A DNA stretch of 64,000 nt from Streptomyces reniochalinae (lineage in GTDB: Bacteria > Actinomycetota > Actinomycetes > Streptomycetales > Streptomycetaceae): assembly GCF_003323735.1 (NCBI RefSeq), contig NZ_QOIM01000024.1, positions 210,797 through 274,796 of the forward strand. The letters run 5' to 3'. A program made the translations under genes and the position numbers. Positions 37,788-47,514 of the stretch are shown piece by piece (the first letter of the stretch is position 1; each line of letters begins with the position of its first letter). Under the pieces are notes generated by a model. The model had not been told where the DNA came from. It saw only the letters and a program-made list of their open reading frames with translations, and made no database searches.

Positions 37788-38006
37788 TCACCCCTCCCCC
37801 GCCGTTCGGCGACCCGACGCGAGGCATCGTCTCGTGTACGGACAGCGAGCCGCTGGACCGCTGGTTCGTTCGCGCGGTGACGCCGAGCGCGCCGAAGAGC
37901 TGTTCGAGGCGGCCGAGGGCGAGGGGCCCGCGGGGGGCTGAGCCCGCATGGGCTGCCGGGAATGCGGGGACCCGTGCGGGACGCTGTGCGAGAGGGAGGT
38001 GCGGGA

Positions 38007-39428
38007 ATGACCGACAGCGCGGAGTACCGGATCGAGCACGACTCGATGGGTGAGGTGCGGGTTCCGGCGCACGCCAAGTGGCGGGCGCAGACGCAGCGGG
38101 CCGTGGAGAACTTTCCCGTCAGCGGGCAGCGGCTTGAGCGGGCGCACATCGAGGCGCTGGCCAGGATCAAGGCGGCGGCGGCCGTCGTGAACGCCCGGCT
38201 CGGGGTGCTGGACGAGGAGCGGGCCGAGGCGATCCGCGCGGCGGCGGAGGAGGTCGCGCGGGGCGACTGGGACGAGCACTTTCCGGTCGACGTCTTCCAG
38301 ACCGGCTCGGGCACCTCCTCGAACATGAACATGAACGAGGTGGTGGCGACGCTGGCCACCGAGCGCCTGGGAGGGGCACGCGGCGCCTCCGGCGAGCCGG
38401 TGACCGTCCACCCGAACGACCACGTCAACGCCAGCCAGTCCTCGAACGACGTGTTCCCCTCCTCGCTGCACATCGCCGCCACGGCGGCGGTCGCGGCTGA
38501 CCTGGTTCCGGCGCTGGAGCACCTGGCCGGCTCGCTGGAGACGAAGGCGAGCGAGTTCGCCGAGGTCGTGAAGTCGGGGCGGACGCACCTGATGGACGCG
38601 ACGCCCGTCACGCTGGGCCAGGAGTTCGGGGGTTACGCGGCGCAGATGCGGTACGGCGTGGAGCGGCTGCGCGCCTCCCTGCCCCGGCTGGCGGAACTGC
38701 CCCTGGGCGGTACGGCGGTGGGTACCGGCATCAACACCCCGCCCGGTTTCGCCGCCGCCGTCATCGAGGAGGTCGCCCGCACCACGGGGCTGCCGCTCAC
38801 CGAGGCGCGGGACCACTTCGAGGCGCAGGGCGCGCGGGACGCGCTGGTGGAGACCTCGGGGCAGCTGCGTACCGTCGCGGTGGGGCTCACGAAGGTCTCC
38901 AACGACCTGCGCTGGATGGCCTCCGGCCCCCGCACGGGGCTCGCGGAGATCGCGCTGCCCGACCTCCAGCCGGGTTCGTCGATCATGCCGGGGAAGGTCA
39001 ATCCGGTGATCCCGGAGGCGGTGCTGATGGTCGCGGCGCAGGTCACCGGGAACGACGCGACGGTCGCCACGGCGGGGGCCGCGGGCAACTTCGAGCTGAA
39101 CGTGATGCTGCCCGTCATGGCGAAGAACCTGCTGGAGTCGGTGCGGCTGCTGACGAACGCCTCGCGGCTGCTGGCCGACCGCACGGTCGACGGGATCACG
39201 GCGAACGCGGAGCGGGCGCGCACGTACGCGGAGTCGTCGCCGTCCGTCGTCACGCCGCTGAACAAGTACATCGGGTACGAGAACGCGGCGGCGGTCGCGA
39301 AGAAGGCGCTGGCCGAGGAGCTGACCATCCGTGAGGCGGTGCTGCGCAGCGGGTACGTCGAGCGGGGCGAGCTGACGCGGGAGCAGCTGGACGAGGCGCT
39401 GGACGTGCTGAGGATGACTCACCCCTGA
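38007..39428 (+). CDS. fumC: Fumarate hydratase class II
   Basis: A 473-residue iron-free fumarase of the aspartase/fumarase superfamily. [51 protein letters not shown] and the catalytic loop [15 protein letters not shown] are all present. The ATG at 38007 has GGGAGG upstream. It ends in a 13-bp hairpin. Carrying both classes lets cells hydrate fumarate when Fe-S clusters are damaged; this benefit is inferred. Confidence 0.97.
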   Translation: MTDSAEYRIEHDSMGEVRVPAHAKWRAQTQRAVENFPVSGQRLERAHIEALARIKAAAAVVNARLGVLDEERAEAIRAAAEEVARGDWDEHFPVDVFQTGSGTSSNMNMNEVVATLATERLGGARGASGEPVTVHPNDHVNASQSSNDVFPSSLHIAATAAVAADLVPALEHLAGSLETKASEFAEVVKSGRTHLMDATPVTLGQEFGGYAAQMRYGVERLRASLPRLAELPLGGTAVGTGINTPPGFAAAVIEEVARTTGLPLTEARDHFEAQGARDALVETSGQLRTVAVGLTKVSNDLRWMASGPRTGLAEIALPDLQPGSSIMPGKVNPVIPEAVLMVAAQVTGNDATVATAGAAGNFELNVMLPVMAKNLLESVRLLTNASRLLADRTVDGITANAERARTYAESSPSVVTPLNKYIGYENAAAVAKKALAEELTIREAVLRSGYVERGELTREQLDEALDVLRMTHP

Positions 39429-39446
39429 CGGACGGACACGGCCGGG

Positions 39447-39478
39447 ACGGTGCCCGCCGTACGCGCGGCGGGCACCGT
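39447..39478 (+). terminator. Terminator after fumC
   Basis: ACGGTGCCCGCCG (39447-39459) and CGGCGGGCACCGT (39466-39478), perfect 13-bp arms, 6-base loop, 18 bases after the stop. Confidence 0.85.
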
Positions 39479-39546
39479 ACGCGGCCCCGCCGCGCTTGCG
39501 GCACAGCTCACGGCGGGCCGGCGCGGCGGGCGCCTAAGATCTCGTC

Positions 39547-40224
39547 ATGACAGCGGAACAGGCGGCGGCGACGCAGCGCTGGCCCACGGGCACCCCGATC
39601 CTGTGGCGCTACCGCGCCAACGGCGCCGCGCACCCCCACATCTGCCGTCCCGTCACCGTGGTCCGGGACACCGCCGAGCTGCTGGCGGTGTGGATGGCGC
39701 CCGGCACGCTGTGCGTGCGCCCCGAGCTGGCGGACGGTACCCCGCTGCACCGCGAACCGCTGGCCACCCGGTACACCAAGCCCCGCAGGGCCGCTTTCAC
39801 CCCCTGGTTCGGCATGGGCGTGCTCAAGCTGGCGCGGCCTGCCGAGCCGTGGTCGGTGTGGCTGTTCTGGGAGCGCGGCTGGCGGTTCAAGAACTTCTAC
39901 GTGAATCTGGAGGAGCCGCGGCTGCGCTGGCCGGGCGGTGTCGACTCCGAGGACCATTTCCTGGACCTCGAGGTGTGGCCGGACGGAAGCTGGGAGTGGC
40001 GGGACGAGGACGAGTTCGCCGAGGCCCAGCGTGCGGGGCTGATGTCCGCCGCGCAGGCCGGGCAGGTGCGTGAGGCGGGGCGGCGGGCCGTCGAGGCGGT
40101 ACAGGCCTGGGGCTCCCCGTTCGCGGACGGCTGGGAGGGGTGGCGGCCGGAACCGGCGTGGCCGGTGCCCGCGTTGCCACAGGACTGGGACAGACCGCCG
40201 TCCGGTGTGTGCGCACCGGGCTGA
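39547..40224 (+). CDS. DUF402 domain protein
   Basis: A 225-residue soluble protein. TPILWRYRANGAAHPHICRPVTVVRDTAE, WSVWLFWERGWRFKNFYVNLEEP and DHFLDLEVWPDGSWEWRDEDEFAEA match the DUF402 beta-barrel, which in characterised members contains a metal-dependent nucleotide phosphatase site; whether this one is active is unknown. C-terminal residues are Trp/Pro-rich. It precedes the methyltransferase by 118 bases. Confidence 0.85.
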   Translation: MTAEQAAATQRWPTGTPILWRYRANGAAHPHICRPVTVVRDTAELLAVWMAPGTLCVRPELADGTPLHREPLATRYTKPRRAAFTPWFGMGVLKLARPAEPWSVWLFWERGWRFKNFYVNLEEPRLRWPGGVDSEDHFLDLEVWPDGSWEWRDEDEFAEAQRAGLMSAAQAGQVREAGRRAVEAVQAWGSPFADGWEGWRPEPAWPVPALPQDWDRPPSGVCAPG

Positions 40225-40342
40225 CGGTGCCCCTTGATACGCCCCCATACTGCAAACGTAGGATCAACCTCCGTACGAAATGCGCCGCACAACTCCCCGC
40301 ACCCCCCGGGGATTTGACCGGCAGCCAGGAAGGAGCCCAGCC

Positions 40343-41053
40343 GTGAGCAGTTCTGCGGGTCTTGGGGCTAGCGGGATAGCCGGGTCAGGTGCCGGGGCAT
40401 ATAACGGTTTTGACCGTCGGAGTATCGACAGAACGGGTCAGTCCGAGGCTTTCGACGCCATTGGGGACCGGTACGACGAGGCGTTTCCGCACAAGGAGGG
40501 CCAGATCGCCGGTACGGCGTGGCTGTCGGAGCAGCTGGCACCCGGCTCCAGGGTTCTCGACGTGGGCTGTGGCACGGGGTTGCCCACCGCGCGCCGGCTG
40601 GCCGACGCGGGGCACAAGGTCGTCGGCATCGACCTGTCGTCGTCGATGCTGAAGCTGTGCCGCGACAACGTTCCCGAGAGCGAGTGCCGCAGCCTGGACG
40701 TCGCCGACCTGGAGTCGGCCGGTCTGGGCCCGTTCGACGGTGTGGCCGCCTTCTTCTCGCTGCTGATGCTGCCCCGCGCCGAGATCCCCTTCGCACTCCG
40801 GGCCCTGCACGGACAGCTGCGCGGCGAGGGGCCGCTGGTCCTGGGAATGGTGGAAGCGGACGTGACCGATTTCGCCATTCCGTTCCTGGGTCACGCGATC
40901 CGGGTATCCGGCTACCTGCGAGACGAATTGCGCGGGGTGGTCCAGGACGCGGGATTCGACATCGTGGAGGAGGACGCACGCGCGTACGCTCCTGCGAGCA
41001 CGGATATACCGCCTGAGATTCAGCTCTTCCTGCACTGCCGACGACGCCCATAG
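40343..41053 (+). CDS. SAM-dependent methyltransferase
   Basis: A 236-residue class I methyltransferase. The SAM site is VLDVGCGTGLPTARRLADAGHKVVGIDLSSSML, followed by LDVADLESAGLGPFDGVAAFFSLLML. The GTG at 40343 has AAGGAG seven bases before it. About 45 N-terminal residues are Ser/Gly-rich. The substrate is unknown; the layout is that of small-molecule methylases rather than RNA or protein methylases. Confidence 0.88.
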   Translation: MSSSAGLGASGIAGSGAGAYNGFDRRSIDRTGQSEAFDAIGDRYDEAFPHKEGQIAGTAWLSEQLAPGSRVLDVGCGTGLPTARRLADAGHKVVGIDLSSSMLKLCRDNVPESECRSLDVADLESAGLGPFDGVAAFFSLLMLPRAEIPFALRALHGQLRGEGPLVLGMVEADVTDFAIPFLGHAIRVSGYLRDELRGVVQDAGFDIVEEDARAYAPASTDIPPEIQLFLHCRRRP

Positions 41054-41126
41054 ACCGTTAGCCCGCCAGCCCGCAAACCCGCGAGCGCCTGGCGCTGGGC
41101 GTGCGCCGACGCGCAGCCCCGGATGG

Positions 41127-43310
41127 ATGGAAACCGAACGCGTGACGGAGCACGAGAAGCCTGCGGCGAGCAGCACCGCCGAGTCGACGCCGCCCGAGCC
41201 GCCCGGCTCGCCGGGCCGGGACGCCGCCGGCTCGGCCGGCGAGCCCCCGGACGGCACGGGTGACGCCCGCACCACCGGCGGCACGGGCCGCGGTGACGAG
41301 GCGGCCGCCCCGCGCGGACGCGACGCCGTCCCCTCGCAACCCCAGCCGCACCCCTCGCAACCCCCGCAGCACGCCCGGCCGCACGCCCCGCAGCCTGCGA
41401 CCGGGGCGGGGCAGGCGGCCGGAGCCCGGCCAGGAGACGCCCCCGCCCCGGCGCCGGGCGACTCCACGGACGGCAGCGAGCGCTCCGAGCGGGAGCGCCG
41501 GGGCGGGGACCGGCTGCGGTTCGTCGGCGCGGCGACGCGGCGCATCGCGCGCGGCGTCGACCTGGACGAGACGGTACTGGGACTGTGCCGCGCCAGCGTG
41601 CCCGCGTACTCGGACGCCATCCTCGTCTACCTGCGCGACCCGCTCCCGGTGGGCGACGAGCGCCCCACAGGCCCCTTCGTCCTGCGGCTGCGGCGCAGCG
41701 ACCGCATCCCCGACGACCCGCTGACCGCGCGGGCGCTGCAAGCCGCCCAGTCGGTCGCCCCCGTCACCGGCACCGGCACCGCCGGGGAGGCGACCGAGCA
41801 TGCCGGAGCGCACGCGGGCGGCCCGGGCCTCGCCTTCGGCATGGTCTCCGGCATGGCGGCCGGCGTGGCCGGCACCACCGCCGCCCAACTGGCCGAGGTC
41901 CGCGCGGGCGGGCCCCTCGCCGAGGTGCTGCGCGGCGTACGCCCCGTCTTCGCCGACTCCGCCGCGGCCAGCGCCGCACTGCCCGAACTCCTCGGCCCGG
42001 ACCGCGACGTGCCCGCGGGCAACCGCGCCATCCTCGCTCCGCTGCGCGGCCGGCGCAGAGTCATCGGGGCCGCGGTCTTCCTCCGCCGCCCCGACCGGCC
42101 CGCGTTCGAGCCGGACGACCTGCTGATCGCGGCCCAGTTGGCCACGCACACGGCGCTGGGCGTCGACAAGGCCGTCCTCTACGGGCGCGAGGCCTACATC
42201 GCCGACGAGCTCCAGCGCACGATGCTCCCCGACGAGTTGCCGCAGCCCACCGGGGTGCAGTTGGCCAGCCGCTACCTGCCGGCGGCCGAGACCGCGCGGG
42301 TCGGCGGCGACTGGTACGACGCCATTCCGCTGCCGGGTTCCCGCGTGGCGCTGGTCGTCGGCGACGTGATGGGCCACTCGATGACCTCCGCCGCGATCAT
42401 GGGTCAGCTGCGCACCACCGCGCAGACCCTGGCGGGACTCGACCTGCCGCCGCAGGAGGTGCTGCACCACCTGGACGAGCAGGCCCAACGGCTGGGCAGC
42501 GACCGCATGGCCACCTGCCTGTACGCCGTCTACGACCCGGTGGCGCACCGCATCGTCATCGCCAACGCGGGCCATCCGCCGCCGGTGATGCTGCACCGGG
42601 GCGGGCGCGCCGAGGTGCTGCGGATACCGGCCGGGGCGCCGATCGGTGTGGGCGGCGTCGACTTCGAGGCCGTCGAACTGGACGCCCCCGCGGGGGCGAC
42701 GCTGCTGCTGTACACCGACGGGCTCGTCGAGTCGCGGCAGCGCGACGTGTGGACGGGGATCGAGCACCTGCGCGAGAAGCTGGCCGCCACCGCGCGGCTC
42801 ACCAGGCCCGGCGCGGCCGCCCCGCTGGAGCCGCTGTGCGACGAGGTGCTGGACATCGTCGGACCCGGCGACCGGGACGACGACATCGCGCTGCTGGCCG
42901 CCCGGTTCGACGGGATCGCGCCCAGCGACGTGGCGTACTGGTTCCTCGACCCGCGCGCCCAGACCGCGCGGCAGGCCAGGCGGCTCGCCCGGCGCGCGCT
43001 CGCCCGCTGGGGCCTGGAGGAGCTGTCCGACGCGGTAGAGCTGCTGGTCAGCGAGATCGTCACCAACGCCGTGCGGTACGCCGAGCGGCCCATCACGCTG
43101 CGGCTGCTGCGGACGGACATGCTGCGCTGCGAGGTCGGCGACGACGTGCCGCAGTTGCCGAGGCTCCGTCAGGCGCGCGCCACCGACGAGGGCGGGCGCG
43201 GCCTTTACCTGGTCAACCGGCTGGCACGGCGCTGGGGTGCCACCCGCCTGTCGACCGGCAAGGTCGTCTGGTTCGAACTCCCCTGCCCGGAGCCCACGCC
43301 GGAGCCCTGA
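41127..43310 (+). CDS. GAF-SpoIIE phosphatase with C-terminal HATPase
   Basis: A 727-residue protein, the third of its kind in the window. The first ~115 residues are Pro/Ala/Gly-rich and disordered; a GAF-like sensor region follows (RFVGAATRRIARGVDLDETVLGLCRASV). The SpoIIE phosphatase shows VGGDWYDAIPLPGSR, VVGDVMGHSMTSAAIMGQL, LYTDGLVESRQRD and GDRDDDIALLAARF, and the RsbW-type ATPase ends the chain (SEIVTNAVRYAERP, DEGGRGLYLVNRLA). The ATG at 41127 or the GTG at 41142 may be used. It converges on ahpD across a long hairpin. Confidence 0.9.
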   Translation: METERVTEHEKPAASSTAESTPPEPPGSPGRDAAGSAGEPPDGTGDARTTGGTGRGDEAAAPRGRDAVPSQPQPHPSQPPQHARPHAPQPATGAGQAAGARPGDAPAPAPGDSTDGSERSERERRGGDRLRFVGAATRRIARGVDLDETVLGLCRASVPAYSDAILVYLRDPLPVGDERPTGPFVLRLRRSDRIPDDPLTARALQAAQSVAPVTGTGTAGEATEHAGAHAGGPGLAFGMVSGMAAGVAGTTAAQLAEVRAGGPLAEVLRGVRPVFADSAAASAALPELLGPDRDVPAGNRAILAPLRGRRRVIGAAVFLRRPDRPAFEPDDLLIAAQLATHTALGVDKAVLYGREAYIADELQRTMLPDELPQPTGVQLASRYLPAAETARVGGDWYDAIPLPGSRVALVVGDVMGHSMTSAAIMGQLRTTAQTLAGLDLPPQEVLHHLDEQAQRLGSDRMATCLYAVYDPVAHRIVIANAGHPPPVMLHRGGRAEVLRIPAGAPIGVGGVDFEAVELDAPAGATLLLYTDGLVESRQRDVWTGIEHLREKLAATARLTRPGAAAPLEPLCDEVLDIVGPGDRDDDIALLAARFDGIAPSDVAYWFLDPRAQTARQARRLARRALARWGLEELSDAVELLVSEIVTNAVRYAERPITLRLLRTDMLRCEVGDDVPQLPRLRQARATDEGGRGLYLVNRLARRWGATRLSTGKVVWFELPCPEPTPEP

Positions 43311-43416
43311 CGGGCTCCCCCGTGCCCCGCCGTGCCGGGGAGGTCCGCACCCTGAGGGCGGCTCCCGCCCGGACGCCGGGGCGCGGGTGGGCAAGCGCCC
43401 TCGCGGACAGCGACGA

Positions 43417-43487
43417 AACCGGCCCGCACCCGGCGACGGCCGCCGCTTTGCGAGGGCCGGCGCATCGTTGCCGGGTGCGGGCCGGTT
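43417..43487. terminator. Long bidirectional terminator between SpoIIE phosphatase and ahpD
   Basis: AACCGGCCCGCACCCGGC (43417-43434) and its exact inverse (43470-43487) give an 18-bp perfect stem with a 35-base loop that itself contains a GGCC / GGCC inner stem. It lies between convergent genes and is the strongest inverted repeat seen in the window. Confidence 0.85.
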
Positions 43488-43517
43488 CCCCGCACGACGC
43501 TGCGCGCGGGGCGAGGG

Positions 43518-44051
43518 TCAGGCGCTGAGGTCGGTCTCGGCGTCCAGGGTGACGCCGACCGCCTGCACGACGGCGGCGATCTTGAACGCCTCCTGGATCG
43601 TCTCCCGGTCCACACCGGCCTTGCGCAGCACCTGCTCGTGCGAGTCGAGGCACTGCCCGCAGCCGTTGATCGCGGAGACGGCGAGCGACCACAGCTCGAA
43701 GTCGGTCTTCTCGACGCCGGGGTTGCCGATGACGTTCATCCGCAGCCCGGCGCGGAGCGTGCCGTACTCCGGGTCCGACAGCAGGTGCCGGGTGCGGTAG
43801 AAGACGTTGTTCATCGCCATGACGGCGGCGGCCGACTTCGCGGCGGTGTAGGCCTCCGCGCTCAGGTTCTCCTTGGCCTCCGGCTCCAGCGCGCGCAGCA
43901 CGATGCCGGAGCGGGAGGCGATGGCGCAGGCCAGCACGGTGCCCCAGAGCTGCTGCCCCGGCAGGTCCGAGTTGCCTATGACGGAGCCGAGGTTGAGCTT
44001 GAGGTCCTTCGCGTAGTCCGGAAGGGCCTGCTTCAGGTCATCGAGAGCCAT
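43518..44051 (-). CDS. ahpD: Alkyl hydroperoxidase D
   Basis: A 177-residue thiol protein that reduces AhpC in actinobacteria and has weak peroxidase activity itself. The redox pair is Cys131-x-x-Cys134 in [12 protein letters not shown] with His138 nearby, and [14 protein letters not shown] is typical. The ATG follows ahpC by six bases, so the two form the ahpCD operon, which is divergent from oxyR. Confidence 0.97.
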   Translation of the reverse strand: MALDDLKQALPDYAKDLKLNLGSVIGNSDLPGQQLWGTVLACAIASRSGIVLRALEPEAKENLSAEAYTAAKSAAAVMAMNNVFYRTRHLLSDPEYGTLRAGLRMNVIGNPGVEKTDFELWSLAVSAINGCGQCLDSHEQVLRKAGVDRETIQEAFKIAAVVQAVGVTLDAETDLSA

Positions 44052-44057
44052 GGTCGG

Positions 44058-44612
44058 TCACTCACCTGCCAGCAGCTTGACCGGGTCGAGGGTCTCCTCG
44101 CCCTGGGTCCAGTTGCAGGGGCACAGCTCGTCGGTCTGGAGCGCGTCGAGGACCCGCAGGACCTCCTTGGGGTTACGGCCGACCGAGCCCGCGGTCACCA
44201 TCGTGAACTGGATCTCGTTGTTCTGGTCGACGATGAAGACGGCGCGCTGCGCGAAGCCGTCCTCGCCCTCGATGCCGAGCGCGCGCATCAGCTCGTGCTT
44301 GGAGTCGGCCATCATCGGGAAGGGCAGGTCGGTCAGGTCCGGGTGGTCCTTGCGCCAGGCGTGGTGCACGAACTCCGAGTCACCGGAGAAGCCGAGGATC
44401 TGGGCGTCGCGGTCGGCGAACTCGTCGTTCAGCTTGCCGAAGGCGGAGATCTCCGTCGGGCAGACGAAAGTGAAGTCCTTGGGCCACGCGAAGACGATTT
44501 TCCACTTGCCCTCGTAGGTCTTGTGGTTGATCGTCTCGAACTCGCTGCCCTTCTCCAGAGAGACGCAGGCAGTCAGTTCGAACTCGGGGAACTTGTCACC
44601 GACGGTGAGCAC
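44058..44612 (-). CDS. ahpC: Alkyl hydroperoxide reductase C (peroxiredoxin)
   Basis: A 184-residue 2-Cys peroxiredoxin that reduces hydrogen peroxide and organic peroxides. The peroxidatic Cys is Cys51 in FTFVCPTE; resolving-side Cys are in CPCNW (164 and 166), as in the actinobacterial form that works with AhpD. The GTG at 44612 is chosen because AAGGAG lies seven bases upstream; the frame stays open to 44699 but the extra residues are not family-like. Confidence 0.96.
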   Translation of the reverse strand: MLTVGDKFPEFELTACVSLEKGSEFETINHKTYEGKWKIVFAWPKDFTFVCPTEISAFGKLNDEFADRDAQILGFSGDSEFVHHAWRKDHPDLTDLPFPMMADSKHELMRALGIEGEDGFAQRAVFIVDQNNEIQFTMVTAGSVGRNPKEVLRVLDALQTDELCPCNWTQGEETLDPVKLLAGE

Positions 44613-44749
44613 GTACACACTCCTTGCACTTGCGGCCAGGATGCCCAGTTTCTGTGCATTCCTGGAGGTTGGTCGAAACCACCTAACCACATGCGGCATT
44701 GATCGCGGAAATAGCTACAGTTGGTGTGGTTGATTGGAGTGACTTATCA
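44613..44749. promoter_or_regulatory. Divergent ahpC-oxyR control region
   Basis: This 137-base region is AT-richer than its surroundings and must hold both promoters. By analogy with other actinomycetes it contains the OxyR operator; the segment around ATAGCTACAG (44710-44719) is a plausible LysR-type site, but I cannot define the exact boxes. Confidence 0.55.
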
Positions 44750-45781
44750 GTGACCGCACCGACCGCGCAGTCCGTGCCCGCGCAGCCCGTGCACCCGGCC
44801 CCGGATTCCCCGTCCGCCTCCCCGCCCGCTCGGCCGCAGCGCGCCGTCCGCCACCGGCAGCCCAGCGTCTCCCAGCTGCGGGCTTTCGTCGCCGTGGCCG
44901 AGCATCTGCACTTCAGGGAAGCCGCAGCGGCCATCGGCATGAGCCAGCCCGCGCTCTCGGGCGCCGTCGCCGCGCTGGAGGAGACGCTGGGGGTGCAACT
45001 GCTGGAGAGGACCACCCGAAAGGTGCTGCTCTCCCCCGCCGGTGAGCGGATGGCGGTCCGCGCACGCGCCGTGCTGCACGCCATGGGCCAGCTCATGGAG
45101 GAGGCGGAGGCGGCGCAGGCCCCGTTCACCGGCGTGCTGCGCCTGGGGGTGATCCCCACGGTCGCCCCGTATCTGCTGCCGACCGTGCTCGGGCTCGTCC
45201 ACAAGCGCTACCCCGACCTGGATCTCCAGGTCCACGAGGAGCAGACCGACTCGCTGCTGGAGGGGCTCGGGCAGGGGCGGCTCGACCTGCTGCTGTGCGC
45301 GGTGCCGCTGGCGGCGCCGTGGGTGCGGGAGATACCCCTGTTCGACGAGGACTTCGTGCTCGTCACCCCGCAGGACCACCCGGCGGCCGGGCGGGGCGAT
45401 CTGCCGCGCTCGATGCTGCGCGAACTGGACCTGCTGCTGCTCGACGAGGGGCACTGCCTGCGCGACCAGGCGCTCGACATCTGCCGCGAGGCGGGCCGCA
45501 CCGAGTCGACCGGTGTGACCACCAGCGCGGCGGGGCTCTCCACCCTGGTGCAGCTGGTGGCCGGTGGCATGGGCGTCACCCTGCTGCCGCAGACCGCCGT
45601 CCGCGTGGAGACCGGGCGCAACGCCTCGCTACAGACGGCCCGCTTCGCCGACCCGGCACCCTCGCGGCGCATCGCGCTGGCGACCCGGGAGGGCGCGGCG
45701 CGGGAGGAGGAGTTCCACTCGTTCGGGGACGCCCTGCGGGCCGCGCTGGCGACGCTTCCCGTGCGCCCCGCGCTGCCGTGA
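44750..45781 (+). CDS. oxyR: Peroxide sensor OxyR, LysR family
   Basis: A 343-residue regulator. After ~45 Pro/Ala-rich residues comes the LysR helix-turn-helix (VSQLRAFVAVAEHLHFREAAAAIGMSQPALSGAVAALEETLG). The effector domain has both redox Cys in LDEGHCLRDQALDIC, the pair that forms a disulfide on peroxide oxidation in OxyR. The GTG at 44750 gives the usual start region; a TTG at 44699 is in frame but less likely. It is divergent from ahpCD, its expected target. Confidence 0.94.
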   Translation: MTAPTAQSVPAQPVHPAPDSPSASPPARPQRAVRHRQPSVSQLRAFVAVAEHLHFREAAAAIGMSQPALSGAVAALEETLGVQLLERTTRKVLLSPAGERMAVRARAVLHAMGQLMEEAEAAQAPFTGVLRLGVIPTVAPYLLPTVLGLVHKRYPDLDLQVHEEQTDSLLEGLGQGRLDLLLCAVPLAAPWVREIPLFDEDFVLVTPQDHPAAGRGDLPRSMLRELDLLLLDEGHCLRDQALDICREAGRTESTGVTTSAAGLSTLVQLVAGGMGVTLLPQTAVRVETGRNASLQTARFADPAPSRRIALATREGAAREEEFHSFGDALRAALATLPVRPALP

Positions 45782-45924
45782 AACCGACCACCCCGCACCG
45801 CCGGTACCCGCACGCCCCGCACCGCCGCGGCCCGCGTGCCGCACGCGATGCGCCGCCGTAGCCGCACGCCGCACGCCGCACGCCGCCGTGGCCGTACGCC
45901 CCGCACCGCCGTGATCCGGAGTGC

Positions 45925-46245
45925 TCAGTCCTCGCGGGGCGGCCGGCCCCTGCGGGGGTGGGGCCTGGTCCGACTGGGCAGCCGGCCGGCCTCCTTGAGG
46001 GCCTGGCGCAGGAGGTAGTCGATCTGCGCGTTGGTGGAGCGCAGTTCGTCGGCGGCCCAGCGGGCGAGCGCGTCGTGCATCGCGGGGTCGAGCCGCAGCA
46101 GCACCTGCTTGCGCTGCCGCGGCCTCCCCTTCGCGGGCTGCGGGCCCTCGGGCTCCGCCGCCGCCTCGGCCCCCTCCTCCGAGGCGGCGTTCCCGCCCGA
46201 GGTGGCGTTCCCGCCCGAGGCGGCGTTCTCGCCGTCGTCCGTCAC
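45925..46245 (-). CDS. Ribbon-helix-helix-like DNA-binding protein
   Basis: A 106-residue protein. Residues about 45-90 ([42 protein letters not shown]) form a ribbon-helix-helix-like fold as in Arc and HicB relatives. The N-terminus carries a six-residue motif of the A-S/T-GGN type repeated about three times, encoded by 18-bp DNA repeats, and the C-terminus is Arg/Pro-rich. Its GTG start overlaps the SPFH stop (GTGA), so the two are coupled. No toxin gene is visible. Confidence 0.75.
   Translation of the reverse strand: MTDDGENAASGGNATSGGNAASEEGAEAAAEPEGPQPAKGRPRQRKQVLLRLDPAMHDALARWAADELRSTNAQIDYLLRQALKEAGRLPSRTRPHPRRGRPPRED
46181..46234 (-). repeat. Three in-frame 18-bp repeats
   Basis: GAGGCGGCGTTCCCGCCC at 46181-46198, with one-base (46199-46216) and two-base (46217-46234) variants behind it. 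They lie inside the coding region of the ribbon-helix-helix protein and encode its N-terminal hexapeptide repeats. Confidence 0.85.
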
Positions 46246-47177
46246 TGGTAGAGCGACCCGGTGTTCATCACCGGCTGCGGGGAGCGGTCGCCGCAGAGCA
46301 CGACCAGCAGGTTGCTGACCATGCTGGCCTTGCGCTCCTCGTCCAGTTCCACGAAGTCCTGGGCGGTGATCCTGGCCAGGGCGTCCTCGACCATGCCGCA
46401 GGCGCCTTCCACGATCTTCTGCCGGGCGGCGACGACGGCGCCCGCCTGCTGCCGCTGGAGCATGGCCGAGGCGATCTCGGGCGCGTAGGCGAGGTGGGTG
46501 AAGCGGGACTCGACGATGGTCACGCCGGCCGCGCTGACGCGTGCGGTCAGCTCGGCTGCCAGCTTCTCGGTGATCTCCTCGGCGTTGCCGCGCAGCGAGA
46601 GTCCGGCCTCGTCGTGGGCGTCGTACGGGTACTCGATGGCGATGTGCCGGACCGCCGCCTCGGTCTGCGTGGAGACGAACTCGACGTAGTCGTCCACCGA
46701 GAAGGTGGCCTGCGCGGTGTCCCGCACCTGCCAGACGACGACCGCGGCGAGCTCGATCGGGTTGCCGTAGGCGTCGTTGACCTTCAAGACCGCCGTCTCG
46801 TGGTTGCGCACCCGGGTGGAGATCTTGGTGCGGCTGGTGAGCGGGTTGACCCAGCGCAGGCCGTCCGCGCGGATGGTGCCGGTGTAGCGGCCGAACAGCT
46901 GGACGACGCGGGCCTCACCCGGCGCCACCATGTTCAGCCCCGCCATTCCGAACACGGAGCCGATCACCACCACGATGCCGACGACGAGCAGCGTGATGCC
47001 CGCGGCTCCCTGACCGTCGGAGGCCATTCCGCCGCCCAGGACGGTGGCGCCGACGCCGATCAGGAAGCCGATCAGCCCCAGGAGCAGGGCGAGCCCGCCC
47101 GGGATGCTGTGGGCGCTCGTCTCCCGCACTTCGGGTGCGGGCATCTCGGGTGCGTCAGTCGGCTGGTCGGTGGTCAT
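46242..47177 (-). CDS. SPFH/band-7 domain membrane protein
   Basis: A 311-residue protein with two N-terminal membrane segments ([24 protein letters not shown] and [22 protein letters not shown]) and a band-7 domain beginning [67 protein letters not shown] is the typical coiled segment. Such proteins organise membrane microdomains. The ATG at 47177 follows GGGGAGAG. It is coupled to the ribbon-helix-helix gene by a four-base overlap. Confidence 0.92.
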   Translation of the reverse strand: MTTDQPTDAPEMPAPEVRETSAHSIPGGLALLLGLIGFLIGVGATVLGGGMASDGQGAAGITLLVVGIVVVIGSVFGMAGLNMVAPGEARVVQLFGRYTGTIRADGLRWVNPLTSRTKISTRVRNHETAVLKVNDAYGNPIELAAVVVWQVRDTAQATFSVDDYVEFVSTQTEAAVRHIAIEYPYDAHDEAGLSLRGNAEEITEKLAAELTARVSAAGVTIVESRFTHLAYAPEIASAMLQRQQAGAVVAARQKIVEGACGMVEDALARITAQDFVELDEERKASMVSNLLVVLCGDRSPQPVMNTGSLYQ

Positions 47178-47514
47178 CGCTCTCCCCGTCTCTCCGGTCT
47201 CCGGCGCGCGTCCGGTCGAGACGGTGCGCCCTATCAATGTGCTATCACTTTAGCGGCTGGGTCCGTTCTCCGCCAGTACGAGACCGGTCCCAGGCCAGGA
47301 CGGAGCCGCGACGGAGCCATGACGAGCGGAGGCGAGGACCGCCCCCCGGCGGCACCGGCGGCCCGCTGAGCAACCCCTTCGACCCCCACTGCGTCCGCTG
47401 ACGGGGACGGCCGATACTGGACGGTCGGGCACTGTGCAGCGTGGCGCCCGCACCCGACGGGAAGAGGGCGCACGCACCGGGCGGGAAAAGACGGGAAAGA
47501 CGGGAAAGAGGACG
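47178..47514. other. Divergent intergenic region
   Basis: 337 bases between divergent SPFH and hydrolase genes. Near the hydrolase start is a short repeat of ACGGGAAAG (47491-47508) that overlaps its ribosome-site region. No gene supported. Confidence 0.45.

Noticed and set aside
45790..45915. Cys-free GC-rich repeats (GCACGCC three times at 45864-45884) between oxyR and the ribbon-helix-helix gene, considered as a regulatory array
   Set aside because: Short low-complexity repeats between convergent genes, with no promoter to regulate.
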